Source: Rapana venosa | Taxonomy: Eukaryota; Mollusca; Gastropoda; Neogastropoda; Muricidae | DNA length: 64,000 nt | Direction: 5' to 3' | NCBI GenBank assembly: GCA_028751875.1 | Contig: CM054140.1 | Span: 46,106,895 to 46,170,894, forward strand | Shown: positions 10,120-23,379 of the stretch, piece after piece | Layout: every line of letters begins with the position of its first letter | How positions within the stretch are numbered: the stretch's first letter is position 1 | Notes under the pieces: model-generated | Seen by the model: the letters and a program-made list of their open reading frames with translations, nothing else | What the model was told of the DNA's origin: nothing | The model's database searches: none | Translations under genes and position numbers: made by a program

Positions 10120-10285
10120 TGCATACGAATCATACAATAAATTCCCCCTTGGCCAAATTCTGTAAGAATGGACATGTTATGACAGCAGCTGGGGAGAAAT
10201 GTAAAGAAGGGAAGAAAAAAAAAGGTGCTGCTGCACTCCTCTCTGGGAAAGCCCTGTATCACACACAGAAATCAGTTTGACTCCA
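10120..10285 (+). repeat. Decayed dispersed repeat
   Basis: It shares the order ggccaaattctgtaagaa, ctctgggaaagc and cacacacagaaatc with the better copy at 11.2-11.5 kb. It is too degraded to delimit well. Confidence 0.45.
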
Positions 10286-11219
10286 AGTGACCTCTAACAA
10301 ATTTACAAACCATACAATAATTCTCCAAACATCAGGTACCCCCGAAGTGCAACTTCTTTATGAATTGAAGAGCAATTTTGCATGAAGTAGTAAGCCTTGC
10401 CTTGAACTAGTTATGGGCATTGGGTGATATATTTAAAAAGAATTTTTTTTTAGCAACGGTTATGAAAGCTACATCATTCTTACTACTTCAGCTTTAAGCA
10501 CAGGCATTGAAGGAACAAAACCATATTCACACGCCAAACACATAATTGACCTCACTGGACAAGTAATACAATGCAATGTTTTTCACAACCTGGAAACATT
10601 TTTCTTCAGTATCAAAAATAAGATTTCACTGCATGACATTATCATACTACATGGAAAGAAGTGTCACTCCCATCAAAACTGACTCTTTAGGCACTACACA
10701 CATACATTACCAATACATAATTAAGACACAGTATATATGCAAAAAAAGAAGGAAAGTCTGCACACAAGATATGTTTTGTTCAAAGAAAGAACGTGCATGA
10801 TTTTGTATTTGAGCAACCAACAAAATACCTGAAACTGTTAAACACGGGATATCAGTCAACTGATCATCTACTTGACAGTGTTAAATCGCAATAGAACAAT
10901 CTTGCAACCTTGCTATTGCTCTACTTGGTATTCTTAAAAACAGCCAGCACATTGATGCAGTAGTCACACTGCATTAGTCCATTTGGACAGTGATGCAGAA
11001 TACATATGAGAAAGTGTTCAGTAGTGTTTTATCAAATATCCTGTTACTGTCCAGCGTAACTTGCCTGCAAGATTTTGCTCTGCAACCAATGATTAGTTTG
11101 TAAGTATCCTAAACTTCATGCAGTGATAAGATTAGATTCTGTGCACCATTTCATATTGCTATCTGCCTTGATTTCTCCTCCAGCACCTTCATTTCCTAAA
11201 GCCAAAGTCTTTTAAGTCG

Positions 11220-11520
11220 ATGGAAAGCATAGGGTACACAAAAAAATCATCAGGTACACAAAAAAATCATCACTATCCATCTGCATATTGCCTGAGTGCA
11301 ATGTGCATCTAGCACACATAAAAGAACCCATGGCAACAAGATGGATGTCCCTGGCCAAATTCTGTAGAAAAGCATCCCTCTCAGGGAAAGCTACAAATGC
11401 AGAAATTTAATCTGGTGCTGTTCTTGTGGTGACACATTCTCCCTGGGGAAGACGACCCAAATCTTGTGCAGAGAAACCTGCCGCAACTGGTAAATATTGT
11501 ACAATGCAGTTCATACATTA
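11220..11520 (+). repeat. Dispersed repeat with 'aaaagaacccatggcaacaag' type core
   Basis: The segment reads ..cataaaagaacccatggca.. then ggccaaattctgtagaaaag, ctccctggggaagacgaccc and gcagagaaacctgccgc. This pattern resembles a repeat I recognise as common in gastropod genomic DNA, which is knowledge from memory and unchecked. A 19-bp word is duplicated in tandem at 11233-11271. Confidence 0.55.
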
Positions 11521-14500
11521 TAGAGCCTAACTAAGAGGTATTCAGTTGATAAAAGTGATAAACCGGTATGTACTTCTGCCTACCAACAAGCTGGGTGTAA
11601 GTGGTGGACAAATAGTCATTCCTTGTGGACACTGAAGCAACAAAATGGGGCTGGTAAAAAGAGTGTGGGAGTCATAGTGCTATGACACTGCAAGACAACA
11701 GGCAGTAAACTAGTTTCACAATTCTACCTTCTAAGGAACAGTGCTCTGACTATTGATACAAACTTTTATTTCTGAACTGTTTTGGAGTATTCTTTGCAGC
11801 AGCTAGCATGTCGGATTTTAAATAACCTTTTTTTTCTTCAAAAAAAAACCACACTGAATAAATTATTTTTCTTAGTTAAATGTGATCAATATAGCAGGCC
11901 AAAGTTTCAGAGGAGATTTGCATTAAGTGAGAGGAAATGATTGTACAGTATGACATTCCTATTCTCCATTTTACAATCTGAGAACTTACAGAACATGTTC
12001 TCTCACAATGGTACAGCCATTTTATTTCTACAAGCATCATCCAGGCAACAGATAATCCCTTTGTAAATATATGCGATATACATTTTCTGAAAAATACTGG
12101 TGAAAACAGCAGTGTCATGGTTGACATAGCTGCTCTGCATTGTACAGGAGAGGCTGCCAACAGCTGGACAGAACAGTTAGGAAAACAAGTAGAAAAAAGC
12201 TTGTGTACAGCCAAAGCATGCATGGACAGGCACAAGTAGAACAACCCGATTTCGTTGGTTCAAGATTGGTTGCGTTATTCTTGGAACAAGTTTGCTTACA
12301 GAGCATAACACTAAACAAAACCAAGCTCTCAGCAACACACTTAGAACCAGAAAACATTGTCTAAAACTGGGGCCCTCCTATTTATTTTGAGTTGAGTTTT
12401 TATGCATATTCTTAGCCCTTTCATTTCCAGTACTCTGTATACTTGTTTCACTGAAACTATCACAGATCCCAAGAAATGAAAACTGGTTTGGACTAATATT
12501 CCCTTCATGGCCTTGAATACTGGGATGCAGTTGGCCAGCTTTAACAGTACACCCCCTATTTCCGTACTCTGAGACCCTGATCCTTTGTGATAAGGCCTGG
12601 TCAATGTTTAAGGGAAGGCCTGGGCCCCTGGGAAAGTCATTAAAACGTTAAGTAGTTCCATGGCACTTCGAGGCTGGTAGAGATGTCATTAATTAATATG
12701 TAAGTGACTGCATGGGCCACTGAAACCCTGCCGGGTATGTGTTGAAAATGTAACGTGGACTCTGCTCAGAAAGTACAGGCATGTTTCATTACTTTTTCAT
12801 TTTGTTTGTATGTAGGGATATATGTTTGTATTTTTCTGGACACAACTATTAGTATTTACCTGTTCTAACACCTGTGTGTCACCAGGGAAGTAAAGCTTTT
12901 CTAGATCATGGAAGCAAAGGAATTAACTAGTCACAGAAATGTGCAAACTAAAGAGTGAAGTATGGTCAATTCTAGACTTGTTAATGTTTTTTTGAATGAC
13001 AGACAAAAACTTTAACTCAACTTACATGCGATATCTTTTTCCCAAAGGCAACTGCCAAATGACATACACTTCTTTCTTAAAGAAACATGATTTAACACTG
13101 CCTGTTCAAACATCTACGTCTTGTGCATGCTGAATGTTCGTCACAGGACTGGATGACATTCTTCAAGATAATTTACCATACACATGAAAGGCATAGACAA
13201 CAGATTCTTATCAATTTGTAATTGCTTTTCTACTAGGTTAGGTTTTCAAAGTATTATGACAGAGATATCAAGTAGTTTTTGATGATAATCTACTGAATAG
13301 CATAGCATGTATTAATACAAGTATTCACAATAAGATTTGATTGCTAATGTGACACTCCCAAAAACATTGCAAATTTTCTTCTGGTACCTCTTGCTTTCCC
13401 TATTTTAATTCTTCTCTATTCAGGGCCTCTACCTCTTACTTATATTTGACTTGGTTTCAAACTTTGAGGGGGGAAAATCCAGCCAATAGAGATCTGATTG
13501 ATTCTGAACAATAGGTCATTCAATATAGATTAAAAAACCCAAACCAACTATTCAATAATGCTATAATTACATTAAATGCAAGACATAAACACTTCAAATA
13601 CAATGACTTGACTTTTCTACAACTGGAATACTGAATCTAAAATCTCTAGACTAGCTTATGAATGAAGCCTCCAATCTGCTTCACTTGTACAAGATATGTT
13701 AAAATGAAAATGCACACAAACTGACCAAATAATGGCAATGCCCATGTACATAGAAAGTTTGAATAACATACACACCAAGTTCTTATTTTCACAATCACTG
13801 TTTGGATGGGGAGGGGTAGGTGGGTAGAGGAATGAGATTCATAAACACAGCAAGTCAAGACAATCAAACAATCTCCTGAAAATGAGACAAAATAATGTAC
13901 ACTTGGTAAGTTAACAGGGCTTTGAACCAAGTTTGTCCACAAAACCTAGCTTCCAATAGGTTTCAAACTTAACATACTTATTTCAAATATACCAGCTTTT
14001 CCCCTCCCCAATATTAGTAACATGTTCAATAGTTCAAAATAATTTACATTGTGTTGATTATTTAGTAAAAACAATGTTTCCAACAAAGACTAGCCATGAT
14101 CTATTAGCCCCTTATAAGAGACTTCAGTTTCTTTGAACCTACTAATTATGTTTATCCCCAAACAATAGAGCAAACCAACAATCTCACACACATTCAAGTA
14201 CAGAAGCTGTTTAGGTTTCATCCTCTTGCTCAAATCAACTTTAAAAACAAAACTTGAAATGTTTGATGTACAATTGGTGATGGCTAGTTGATGGTACAGT
14301 CCCTAAATAGATAGCACTGCTAGGACTATAATACTATCACACCAACCAAAGACTCTGAAATGTAAGAAGTGAGTGAAAATGTCTATAAATACATAAAATG
14401 GCAAGATATATAAAATAAGAACTGCCAAAGTCCATTAACTTTTAGCTCATTTGAATTAACATTAATTTTGAGCAATTATTGGATTCATATTATTAGTTGG

Positions 14501-15745
14501 TAAAATCACTTGTGTTTACATTTTTGTACAACATTTAAAAATTATCACCTACAGACCCCTACTCCTATTAGAAAGAATATCAAAGACCAGTATCTAAGCT
14601 AGATAACTGTAAAATATGTCGAAGTATATACATTTACATTAGTTTTTAAGACTTTTCAAACTGGTTATAAAATGCCATTTTGATATTAGCGATGAAAAAC
14701 ATTGGGGAATTAAACAACACATACATGAATAACATCTACTTCACAACTCTCTCTAGTAAACAAACCTTGTTTCATGGCAGCTGCTGTAAACAGTTTAAAA
14801 CAATTTCTTCTTTGTTGAAGGCTTAGCAACTATTGCTGTCATATGAGTGAATTTGTGTTGCGCTACTGTTAAGCGCCTGACAAGTCAGGTCCAGTGCATC
14901 TGACTTCGTCATGGGAGAGGATTGTTATCTTTTAAGTCTTTCTGGAAAAAAGGCAGGAGAATGGGCCAAGAAGGCAGAAGATAGAGAAGAAGGAGGTGAC
15001 AGGAAGTAAAGGATTAAGGCATAAACAGATGCAAGGAGAGAAAAGGAATTCACAGCACAGAATTTCCAGAGGGATGCTCTTTATACAGACAGGCCCATGG
15101 CATCCTCGTGGAATGATTGCTATGTGTTATTTATTACTAAAGCAATAGATTTTCTCATGTAACATGCAATGTAGTTTGTCAAATGTATAGTTATGATTTG
15201 TCAAAATATCTCAACACGGACCTTCAAAGCCTAGAATGTTTAACTCCCCAATAATTAGTAAAACAATTGACTTTTTACCGTGACATGATTCCACACACAC
15301 ACACACATCCACCCCCCCATCCCCAAAGATTGCATGATTATGTGATCTTCATCATTTCAACATCTGCACTTCTTCCTAGACATTTTAGCTCAATATAAAC
15401 TTCAACTCCACTTTTACACTAGGAATCACAGACATTCTGACACCATAACGGAATGAGCTGTTAAAACTCATCATCCACTAGACAAAAAAGGCGTAAGCAC
15501 CAAATCAGGAAAACCAAGAGAAAAACCAGCTTGAATGACAAAGCAACTTTACTGTTCAATATATCTTTTGATATAAATCTTTTATCATAATGCCTGTCAA
15601 TCATAGTGCACATGCTGTTCATACAATCTTGTCTTAAATCACCCTCTGACCCCCAACGGTTTTTTTAAAGAAAAAAGAAAAATTGGCACACACTATGTTA
15701 GAATAATAACATGAGACAATTTTCAACTTTTAACAAAATTGAAAG

Positions 15746-15772
15746 CAAAAAAAAAAAAAAAAAAAAAAAAAA
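15746..15772. repeat. Poly(A) tract
   Basis: A run of about 27 A residues is flanked by unique AT-rich sequence. It could be the tail of a retrocopy, but no recognisable body precedes it. Confidence 0.9.
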
Positions 15773-17869
15773 GCCACACACATACATAATTTTTTGGGTT
15801 TGCAATACTGTCTTTTCTGAGCTGCAAATATCAGATCTATAGATTCACACTAAATAAAAAAATCAAATCACCTTACTATCCTTCTTTTCAAGCAACTGTT
15901 TACTTACCACAATACCCATTCATAAATTATCTTTCTAATTTAATACACAAATCTCACACTCGCATAGTCATGTTTCAGTCTAGCTCTTTCATCACATCAA
16001 TATCAATTTTATGACAGTCTGTCTTTTTTTAATTCATTCATTTAAGTATCTTTATTTGGGATCCGAAATCACAGCAAACAATAACACATACTAGGGGACA
16101 ATACTGTGATGGAGGAACGACAGCTAAATGGGTTGACCATCCAATCCCGATAGTCTGAAGTTGCTGTGAGTGACTTTGAGTCTTAGCGACACTCTCACAG
16201 ATAAACTTGTGAGCACATATACTGTTACATTACCTCCTATGGGATACAATAATGAAGTTGAAGTTCTACAATCCATGTTGCCATGAAGTGGGTTGTTGAA
16301 ACATGGTTATACATACCAAGATGTCACAAGCGCCCTGGGTTATGAATGCATACAAAATTAATTGTCTTGTAGATGTGGGGCATTCATGATATGTTCCACA
16401 CACACTGCTACTGCTACCAAAAAAAAATAAAAATACTGCAACCAGAAACATACGTTTTCCTTTTTTCTAAAAAGTAAATAAACAGAGGAATAAAATGAAT
16501 CTGTCAAATTCTTATTCCAGTCTGTCAAAATGCTGCCAGAGTTCCCTAAATCATTTGGGAATGACAGATTCTGGTAAGATTTTCTTAAAAAAAGAAAGAT
16601 TATAACTAATACTGTTTCAACAATCCAAAGCAAAATATCACAGTTCACATATAACCTCTCTTCCCTTTTTAATCACAACTTCATCATAAAAAAATTGCTT
16701 AAAAATATAAAAACATATAATTCAAGAATGTTGTTCAATTCTAAGCCTTTTCAGCTTCTTTATCACAGTTTTTGAAAGATATGTATGTATGTACAGTGTA
16801 TGAGTGTGTGAACGTGCAATGAAATGTGTAATTTGTGAAATAAACTGTAATGCAATCACTGCTATTATGATTCTTCTTCACAACTTAGATTCCTTGTTTG
16901 AATAGACTGGAATTCCATCATACAGACAAGTAATTCTAATGTGAAATAAACTTCATGCATATATAATATACCTGTGTGTTATGTTAGGTGAGCTAAAAAT
17001 TGTTCGTTTTTTAATGTAAAACAATTCTGTGTACATATGTGAAGAATTCTGAGTCGATCTAACGAACTTTGGTTGTATAACATTTCTGATGAAAGAGTTC
17101 TTCTACTTCTTATCAACAAGGAATTTTAAAAGATTGAAAACCATAGCTCTGGTTGCCATAATGGACTGTTTACAAGGCAATGTTGCATGAAAATATTCCG
17201 AAAAAGGTGCTTTAGGTTTGTTTGTTTGTTGTTGTTGTTGTTTTTGTTTGCTTGTTGTTTTTTTTGTTTGATTTTTTTTTTTTTTGAAGTTGGGGGACGC
17301 TGTTTAATTGCTTTAAAAGGTTTTACATGTAATGCCTTGTAAGTTGTGGGAAAATTATCAAAATGACCATGTAACAAATTTGGATCAATTGTAACTGTCA
17401 TACCATGGCTAAAGTAAGATTTTTCTTGAATAACCAGTCCACACAGAACTGGAGTTTGCATTTTGTTTTCTCTTTACTGTAATTAACACAGTGTGTGTGC
17501 TCATCTGTTCCTTTTCCTTCTATATAATTTTTCTTTCTTTTTATACATTTAAAATTAATGCTAAGTTTCTTGTTTCACATGAAAATAGCAGATCTTGAAA
17601 TATATTCACAACCTGCATTCAAGTTTCCATTCGAACATTTTAAAAAAAAATGTTAGACTGAAACTGAAATCATGTAGTCAAACATTTGTACTGTTGTCAC
17701 AAACCTAATAAGACTATTCATGCATGTTTAATATAAGCAGCATAAAATCACATCACCACTGCAAGATGGAAAACACTTTCTGGTTGTTTGAGACGACTCG
17801 TATGGTTCACCTTTCATTCTTTTTAGTCCTGGGCGTTCTTCTAAAAATCAAGACTTTTATGAGCACTTA

Positions 17870-18090
17870 CAAAAAGGCCTTAGGCTGATGTTCAGCAATC
17901 CTGTAGGCTATAAAATGATGTTTGACTACTAAACCAGAGTAAACCTGAAGGCTCTAAAATGATGTTCATTACTAAAATACAGGCATCCCGTAGGTTTTAA
18001 AATGATGTTCTACTATTAAATCAGAGGAAACCTGTAGGTTTTAAAATGATGTTCCACTACTAAGATACAGTGATTTTGTAGGCTTTGGAT
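17870..18090 (+). repeat. 44-bp minisatellite, about five units
   Basis: The unit is roughly cctgtaggttttaaaatgat followed by gttctactattaaatcagag and gaaa, with 10-20% divergence between units. It ends about 30 bases before the candidate terminal exon at 18120. Confidence 0.8.
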
Positions 18091-18119
18091 ATTGGTTCAT
18101 GAATAAACCAGTCACCCCA

Positions 18120-18255
18120 TCAAAGCTGTTTCAAAACGTGAAGGATGTGTTTTTTCTGGTCAGTACTCCACCCAGAAGATGTTTCGGCGAGTGATGCCAG
18201 GTCTACCTGCTTCTTCAGCTGCACCCTGGTCATGCGAGGGGCTGTCAGACGTTTC
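18120..18255 (-). CDS. Candidate 3'-terminal exon on the - strand (AGBL5 tail or unknown gene)
   Basis: Reading leftwards, a strong pyrimidine tract (ctctcgtttgtttttctg) and cacacag acceptor open a block with above-background GC. One phase reads KRLTAPRMTRVQLKKQVDLA and on to a stop at 18120. Phase 0 reads ETSDSPSHDQGAAEEAGRPG and stops earlier. Phase 1 stops after a few codons. The first phase would continue directly from the AGBL5 exon ending at 33234; phase 0 would continue if the block at 20.2 kb intervenes in one frame. I do not recognise the protein sequence, and the exon may be partly or wholly 3' UTR. Confidence 0.4.
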
Positions 18256-18629
18256 CTGTGTGTGACAGAAAAACAAACGAGAGCTGTAACGACAACCGTA
18301 ATTTACAAAGTGACGGCTCCAGCTGTAACAACATCCGTTTACAAAGAGACATGTTCCCGGTTCAGACCCTGTGCAAACCTGGACTTTCCATTTGCTATAC
18401 ACCATGAGTGGTGGTCTGGGTGCTCGTCTGTCAGATGAGCCAATAAGGTGTTAACCTTTAAGCATTTGATGCATTCAAAAGACCCTATGGTACAACAGAG
18501 ATGTCTTGGACCAAATTGTGCTTTAAAAAAGCATATCTAATAAGGAACAAAATGTACATACAGACTTAATATTCCAATATTTTATCTCCAGGAAGACCAA
18601 CCCATGTTTTAGAGAAATGTGGCATGACC

Positions 18630-18942
18630 ATAACTACAATTAGGGGCGGGATAGCTCAGTGGTCAGAGCACTCGCTTTCCCCCAACCAACTTAAGCAGTG
18701 TTGAGCGTGGTTACCACTTGGATGGGTGACTGTTTGCGCGCCTTGGCTTCAGTGCAGTCCCCCAGTTCACCCAGCTGTAAATGGGCACCTGCCTCTTTAG
18801 GGTCAGGGAAGGTAAAGCAGTGAGGGAGAGGAGATTGGCGCTGCCCTCAATATGCTGGTCCCTAGAGAAGTGAGGTCTCTGATGCCTCACTCCCCTATGA
18901 CCTTATAGGTTATGGGACACCCTTTACCTTTATAACTACAAT
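18630..18942 (+). mobile_element. Chimeric tRNA/5S-rRNA SINE, copy 2, with target duplication
   Basis: It has the same organisation as the copy at 8112: head gggatagctcagtggtcaga, 5S-derived block ending TTGGATGGGTGACTG at 18718-18732, shared body, and tail cctttacctttat. The flanks ataactacaat at 18630-18640 and 18932-18942 are an 11-bp target-site duplication. Confidence 0.88.
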
Positions 18943-19079
18943 ACAATAAATAGGATACACAGAGACTCCACAATCTACTGATCAGCTCCTGTTTCCTGCA
19001 TAATGAGTTCATACCCACAGATAATCATCGTACCATTGCTGTTGAAGAATAGGATTTTAAATCTGAATACAGAACCATG

Positions 19080-19800
19080 TGAAAAACATTATACTCCCAC
19101 TATTCAATACAAAGACGGTATTTACTGCAAAAGTGACATCATATAAGACAGTCACTAATGAAATCACCACCTACACCACTTGCACAAAGTCAGCAGATGT
19201 ACACCCTGACTTTACTGAAGCTTTTGACAGTGTCCCCCTGAACCATTTCTACTCCAGATGAAGACGTACAGTGTCCGAAACCACATAATAGGGTGGGTCA
19301 CATTCTTCCTCACAAACCAAAGTCAACAAAATTATCTTGGATGAACTAAAATCTCACATGGCGAAAATCAAATCAGGAGTCCCCCAAGGAACCATCATAG
19401 AACTGCTTTTCTTCTTGGCTTGTATAAACAGTGTACCACATTACACCACCACATCATCTATTACCAAACATTTTCCTGACAACAGTCATAGGGACATGGT
19501 CATCAACTGTATAAGCTTCACACTACAAACAGAAGTTCTCATAATTGTGAAGTCATAGCAAAAGACAAAGCAGATCAGTTTCAATCTCTGAAAACATGCT
19601 GTGCTAAGAGTAGCCCTTAAATAGACCAACATCCAACAGCCACTACCTGAAACTCAGTGACCTCAGCATAAAGGCAGAAACAGCAAAACACTAAGAAGAC
19701 CTACTTTGCACCTACATCTCAAGAACAATAAAGAACTGAGCTAGTTGCCATCCATGGCCACACCAGCAACTACCCTATGGAACTACCAGTCACAAGAAAG
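19080..19800 (+). pseudogene. Decayed non-LTR retrotransposon reverse transcriptase
   Basis: Two short frames carry recognisable reverse transcriptase motifs of the CR1/Jockey type: DFTEAFDSVPLNHF near 19201 (motif around the first catalytic block) and SGVPQGT at 19373-19393 followed by a hydrophobic LLFFLACINSVP. Stops and frame changes separate them, and the downstream DNA to about 19.8 kb looks like more of the same open frame in decay. The element is inactive; the clade cannot be fixed by eye. Confidence 0.7.
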
Positions 19801-20236
19801 CCATGTTGCCATTGTAATCTAGATTTTCACTGAGTTAACAATGCTCCATTAAGATTCTTGCTTCACATTTGGAAGAGGAAAGAAATATATAAATTCTTCA
19901 CCATGATTTATAAAAACTTGACATGTATGTTTGTCTGTCGTGTCTGACGATGACCTCCAAAACAGCAGAGGAGGCAGCTGCTGTTTTGGAAACTGGGCAG
20001 AAATTTGATTATAGTGGAGATGCCTTGACATAAAGATATGCCATACCCAATAAAATGCATTAAATATATATAAGTGTGCCTTTTTAAGATAGAAACACAC
20101 AAATGCTGGCATATATAATGCATTACTATGCCATTTATTCAAATGAAAAAATAGTTAAAATTACTGGACAATGGTAGTAAACAGTTCTCAAAAAAAAAAA
20201 ATGTGGGCAGTATTGAACAAGGCCAAAAAGAAATGT

Positions 20237-20322
20237 ACCCATTTGACTGTTAAAGCTGTTGGGGTTCGTCGCAGCGATATGTGAGAGCCGCTTCGGACTG
20301 GAGTACTGATGATGCGTCTGAC
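20237..20322 (-). CDS. Candidate internal exon on the - strand
   Basis: Reading leftwards, cctgtttttgtcag is a good acceptor and ATGG/GTACAT a possible donor. Phase 0 reads THHQYSSPKRLSHIAATNPN and then SFNSQM. Phase 2 reads RIISTPVRSGSHISLRRTPT and then ALTVKW. The third phase is closed. The block is GC-richer (CpG containing) than its AT-rich surroundings. It is in phase with candidate exons at 27830 and 18255, and perhaps with AGBL5. No family match is recognised. Confidence 0.4.
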
Positions 20323-20599
20323 AAAAACAGGTAATATGTGACCATTAAAATAAAAACCCAACTGTCAAAACACCAATCCAAGAACAGAACAAATGCATGA
20401 TCATGTTTTCAGTAAGAAATACATAAACCTGTCTTTGTATGAATGCTTCTATAGAAAAAAATTCCTTTATGCTTTCAATAATACATACACCTGGTTGTAT
20501 GAATGCATCTATAACAAATTCCTATTCATGGTAACACATCCATCTATTCTGCAAATAAGACAGCTAGCAAACATGAAACATTAACCCCTTTTGAAAATG

Positions 20600-21520
20600 A
20601 TTAATTAAAGATGGGCTTATTTATACCCATTTTTCACACATTTTCAAATCAACACTGAATATCAGGGACATTTTTTCTACATAATATATATATACACAGT
20701 AATTTGTAAGTTTACACATAAACGTGACTACCCCCCAGCCTCCCACTCCTGAGAAAAGCCCCCCAAAACTGTAAAATTCTTAACAACATCCATGTAATAT
20801 ATTTCAAGCCATTTTTGTTTCAAGTACATTTAATCTTAAAGACAGTATTGCATCGTAAAACTAAAGTTATAGAGTTGCACAAGTATGCAGGACAAAATTT
20901 ATTCTGCTTTGAAAAATATAACAATTTTTGCTATCCTTTAACAGCTTAAATCTTATGGGTGTATAGGGACAGCCATCATAAAAACATGAACAGGAATAGG
21001 AAAGCTCAAGATTAAAATAAAAAAAATTAAACACATTTATTATAACTATCAGTATGGTAAATTGAACAAAATGATGTACATGATTATTTCACTTAATACA
21101 TATCTCCAGTTAATTGTTAAGCCATACCAAATTTGAAAAACAAAATTGCTGACCAATTCTTAGGTACTAATAAACAAGCCAGACATGTTTGTTAAAATTG
21201 ATTAAACTATTCCGTTTTCTTCGTCTGTTGCAAAATGTGTGCAATGATATAGCTTAAATCCCACATCTTGCTCTGAAATGTGTCTCTTTACATTGATAAA
21301 GCATCATAATATAAAATTAAATGTGTAGGGTTTCTGTGTGCATTAGATTCTGCATATTACATTTTGTTGTTGTTAGTTTAATATAATATCATCATTATTA
21401 TTCCATTATCATCAGCAGCATAAGCGACATCATTATCATTATTATAACTATTGTTGTTATTCCTTTAGGGCAAGATTATTTTTATTCATGAAGTCAGTAG
21501 AGTAACTTGTGTAAACTTTC
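20600..21520. other. AT-rich stretch, nothing recognised
   Basis: No open frame, SINE or long tandem array is visible; it is plain AT-rich sequence with short ATT/ATC trinucleotide runs near 21.4 kb. Confidence 0.6.
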
Positions 21521-21638
21521 AGAGAGTACAACAGGGGTTCCAGGTGCACTTGTTTACATGATGTTGGTTAAGTGCAAAAGCTGAGGGGAAGAGAGAGAGA
21601 GGCAAGCAAGCAGTTCTGTTTCTTCTTGTTGCTGGGTT

Positions 21639-21675
21639 GGGTGGGGGGTGGGGGGGGGGGGGAGGAGGGGGGGAT
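21639..21675. repeat. G-rich tract
   Basis: gggttgggtggggggtgggg and further runs of G make a run of G-triplets on the + strand. It is a candidate G-quadruplex and also the source of a false polyproline frame. Confidence 0.8.
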
Positions 21676-22910
21676 TTGGGGCCCAATTTAAGACCCTTGC
21701 ACATGCAGCCAATGACAAGAATTAAGTTACAATCTGTTTATGCATGCACTACTATGATCCTGATTAGCAAAGGTAAATAAAGGATGACAAAGCACAAGAA
21801 AAAAAAGGCAGGTTTCACATAAGGAAAGGGAAGAGTTAAGCTTGTTGAAACTATAACCAGCTAACCTATCCCAGGCAAGGAACCAGTTCCAAAGCTGTAA
21901 TGAAAATAACTCCTAGTAAAGGTGAGGAAAGAAGCCATGCAATGTTAGTCACATGAATGATGAGAAGATTCACATACCATGGACAAGGTAATGATCCTGT
22001 GAGGCAGTCGGGTGAAACAATCAATCAGGAAATTGAATGGAGGAAAAATGCACCAGTAATGGTGTTAACATCAGTATCAACCCTAAAACTTTGTCATGGC
22101 AAACATCAGAAAACATCCAATCAAGCAAACTACTACACACAAAAACCCCAACAAAACCCACCCCCCGCAGTAAACTTCCAATCTTGAACAAACATACCCA
22201 CCAGATGCAAAGTCTCATCCACATATAACTATAAAAAAATATTCAGAATTTTTTTTTTTGTTTTGTTTGGTTTTTTTTTGGGGGGGGGGTCTCAAGAACT
22301 TTAAGACCCTTACTTTCAGTGTGAAGTTCAAGCAAAACTTCTGGATTCAAACTCCAGTGAATCTGGTATGAGTGTACCAGGATATTCTCACCTAGTCATG
22401 AAAAATGCCAGAAAACTTTGACCTACTGCATTAATTTCATGTTTAAAAAAAAAGGGGGGAGTGCTGATATTTCTAGATGAGCTGAGCTAGGTATGTAAGT
22501 TCACAAATGAACACGAGAACTCTGTTGATTTCCCTATTATCTTCTACTACATGCTAGCAATGCTTTTTTGTTTATATTAATTATCTGGTGATGTGCACTT
22601 ATTTAACACACATGACAACCCTGTTGTTGTTGTTTTTAAAACTGTATTGCACCAAACTTTCATAACCCAAAGTACAACTCTAAAAGTAGTGTAACTTATT
22701 TCGCTTCCCATAGTACATACACAAACACATGTGGTGTTATTCTGTGACCTTCTTTTAACCACTGGCGCCTGAGTTGCTGTCAATCATCAGGCAACCAAAG
22801 AAGCATTGGGACATACTTAGTGGTCTGGATGAGTAATTCTATTGATCTCCACATGATATCATACACAGAGAGAGGGAGAGGGAGAGGGAGAGAGAGAGAC
22901 AATGACAAAT

Positions 22911-22975
22911 TCTTTTATTTCGAGGATAATGAATAAGCACATATGTGCTTTTTTACATCCAGTCCCCGCCCGTTA
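22911..22975 (-). mobile_element. SINE family A, 3' fragment
   Basis: ttttatttcgaggataatga, gcacatatgtgct and acatccagtccccgcc are the reverse complement of the family A tail. The remainder of the element is missing. Confidence 0.75.
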
Positions 22976-23056
22976 GGGATACATCTTAATAATAATAACC
23001 CAATACTTATACAGTCTCACAATAAAAACAAGGGGAAATAACTCTTTTCAAAACAG

Positions 23057-23098
23057 CTCCCCCCCCAACAACCCCCCCCCCCCCCCCCCCCCCCCCCC
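23057..23098. repeat. Poly(C) tract
   Basis: A nearly pure run of about 40 C, preceded by more C-rich sequence. It is prone to assembly error and to i-motif or G-quadruplex formation. Confidence 0.9.
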
Positions 23099-23142
23099 AG
23101 CAAGCAAATAAAAGAAAACCTAAAATACCCACCCCCACCCCC

Positions 23143-23145
23143 CAA

Positions 23146-23212
<67 letters not shown>

Positions 23213-23315
23213 AACAGAGATATAGGGGGGGGTGGGGGGTGTATGCGTGTGTGTACACCGATGATTGCATGTCTACATGCATATGTGTTTTGTTGTGTTC
23301 ATTAATATCTCTGTG

Positions 23316-23379
<64 letters not shown>

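Larger units (their letters stand above)
9860..18119. other. AT-rich, repeat-poor stretch, possible long 3' UTR of the - strand gene
   Basis: No convincing open frame was found on either strand across 8.3 kb. Contents are two decayed copies of one dispersed repeat (10.12-10.28 and 11.22-11.52 kb), a short (CA)n at 15.3 kb, a poly(A) run at 15.75 kb and a 44-bp tandem array at 17.87-18.09 kb. It has fewer SINEs and microsatellites than the 18.3-33 kb region, which fits transcribed 3' UTR, but this is inference. Confidence 0.35.

Noticed and set aside
18160..18438. Overlapping open frames on both strands at 18.15-18.44 kb
   Set aside because: The + strand frame has no splice or family support. 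Only the - strand block with the acceptor at 18255 is kept, as a candidate.
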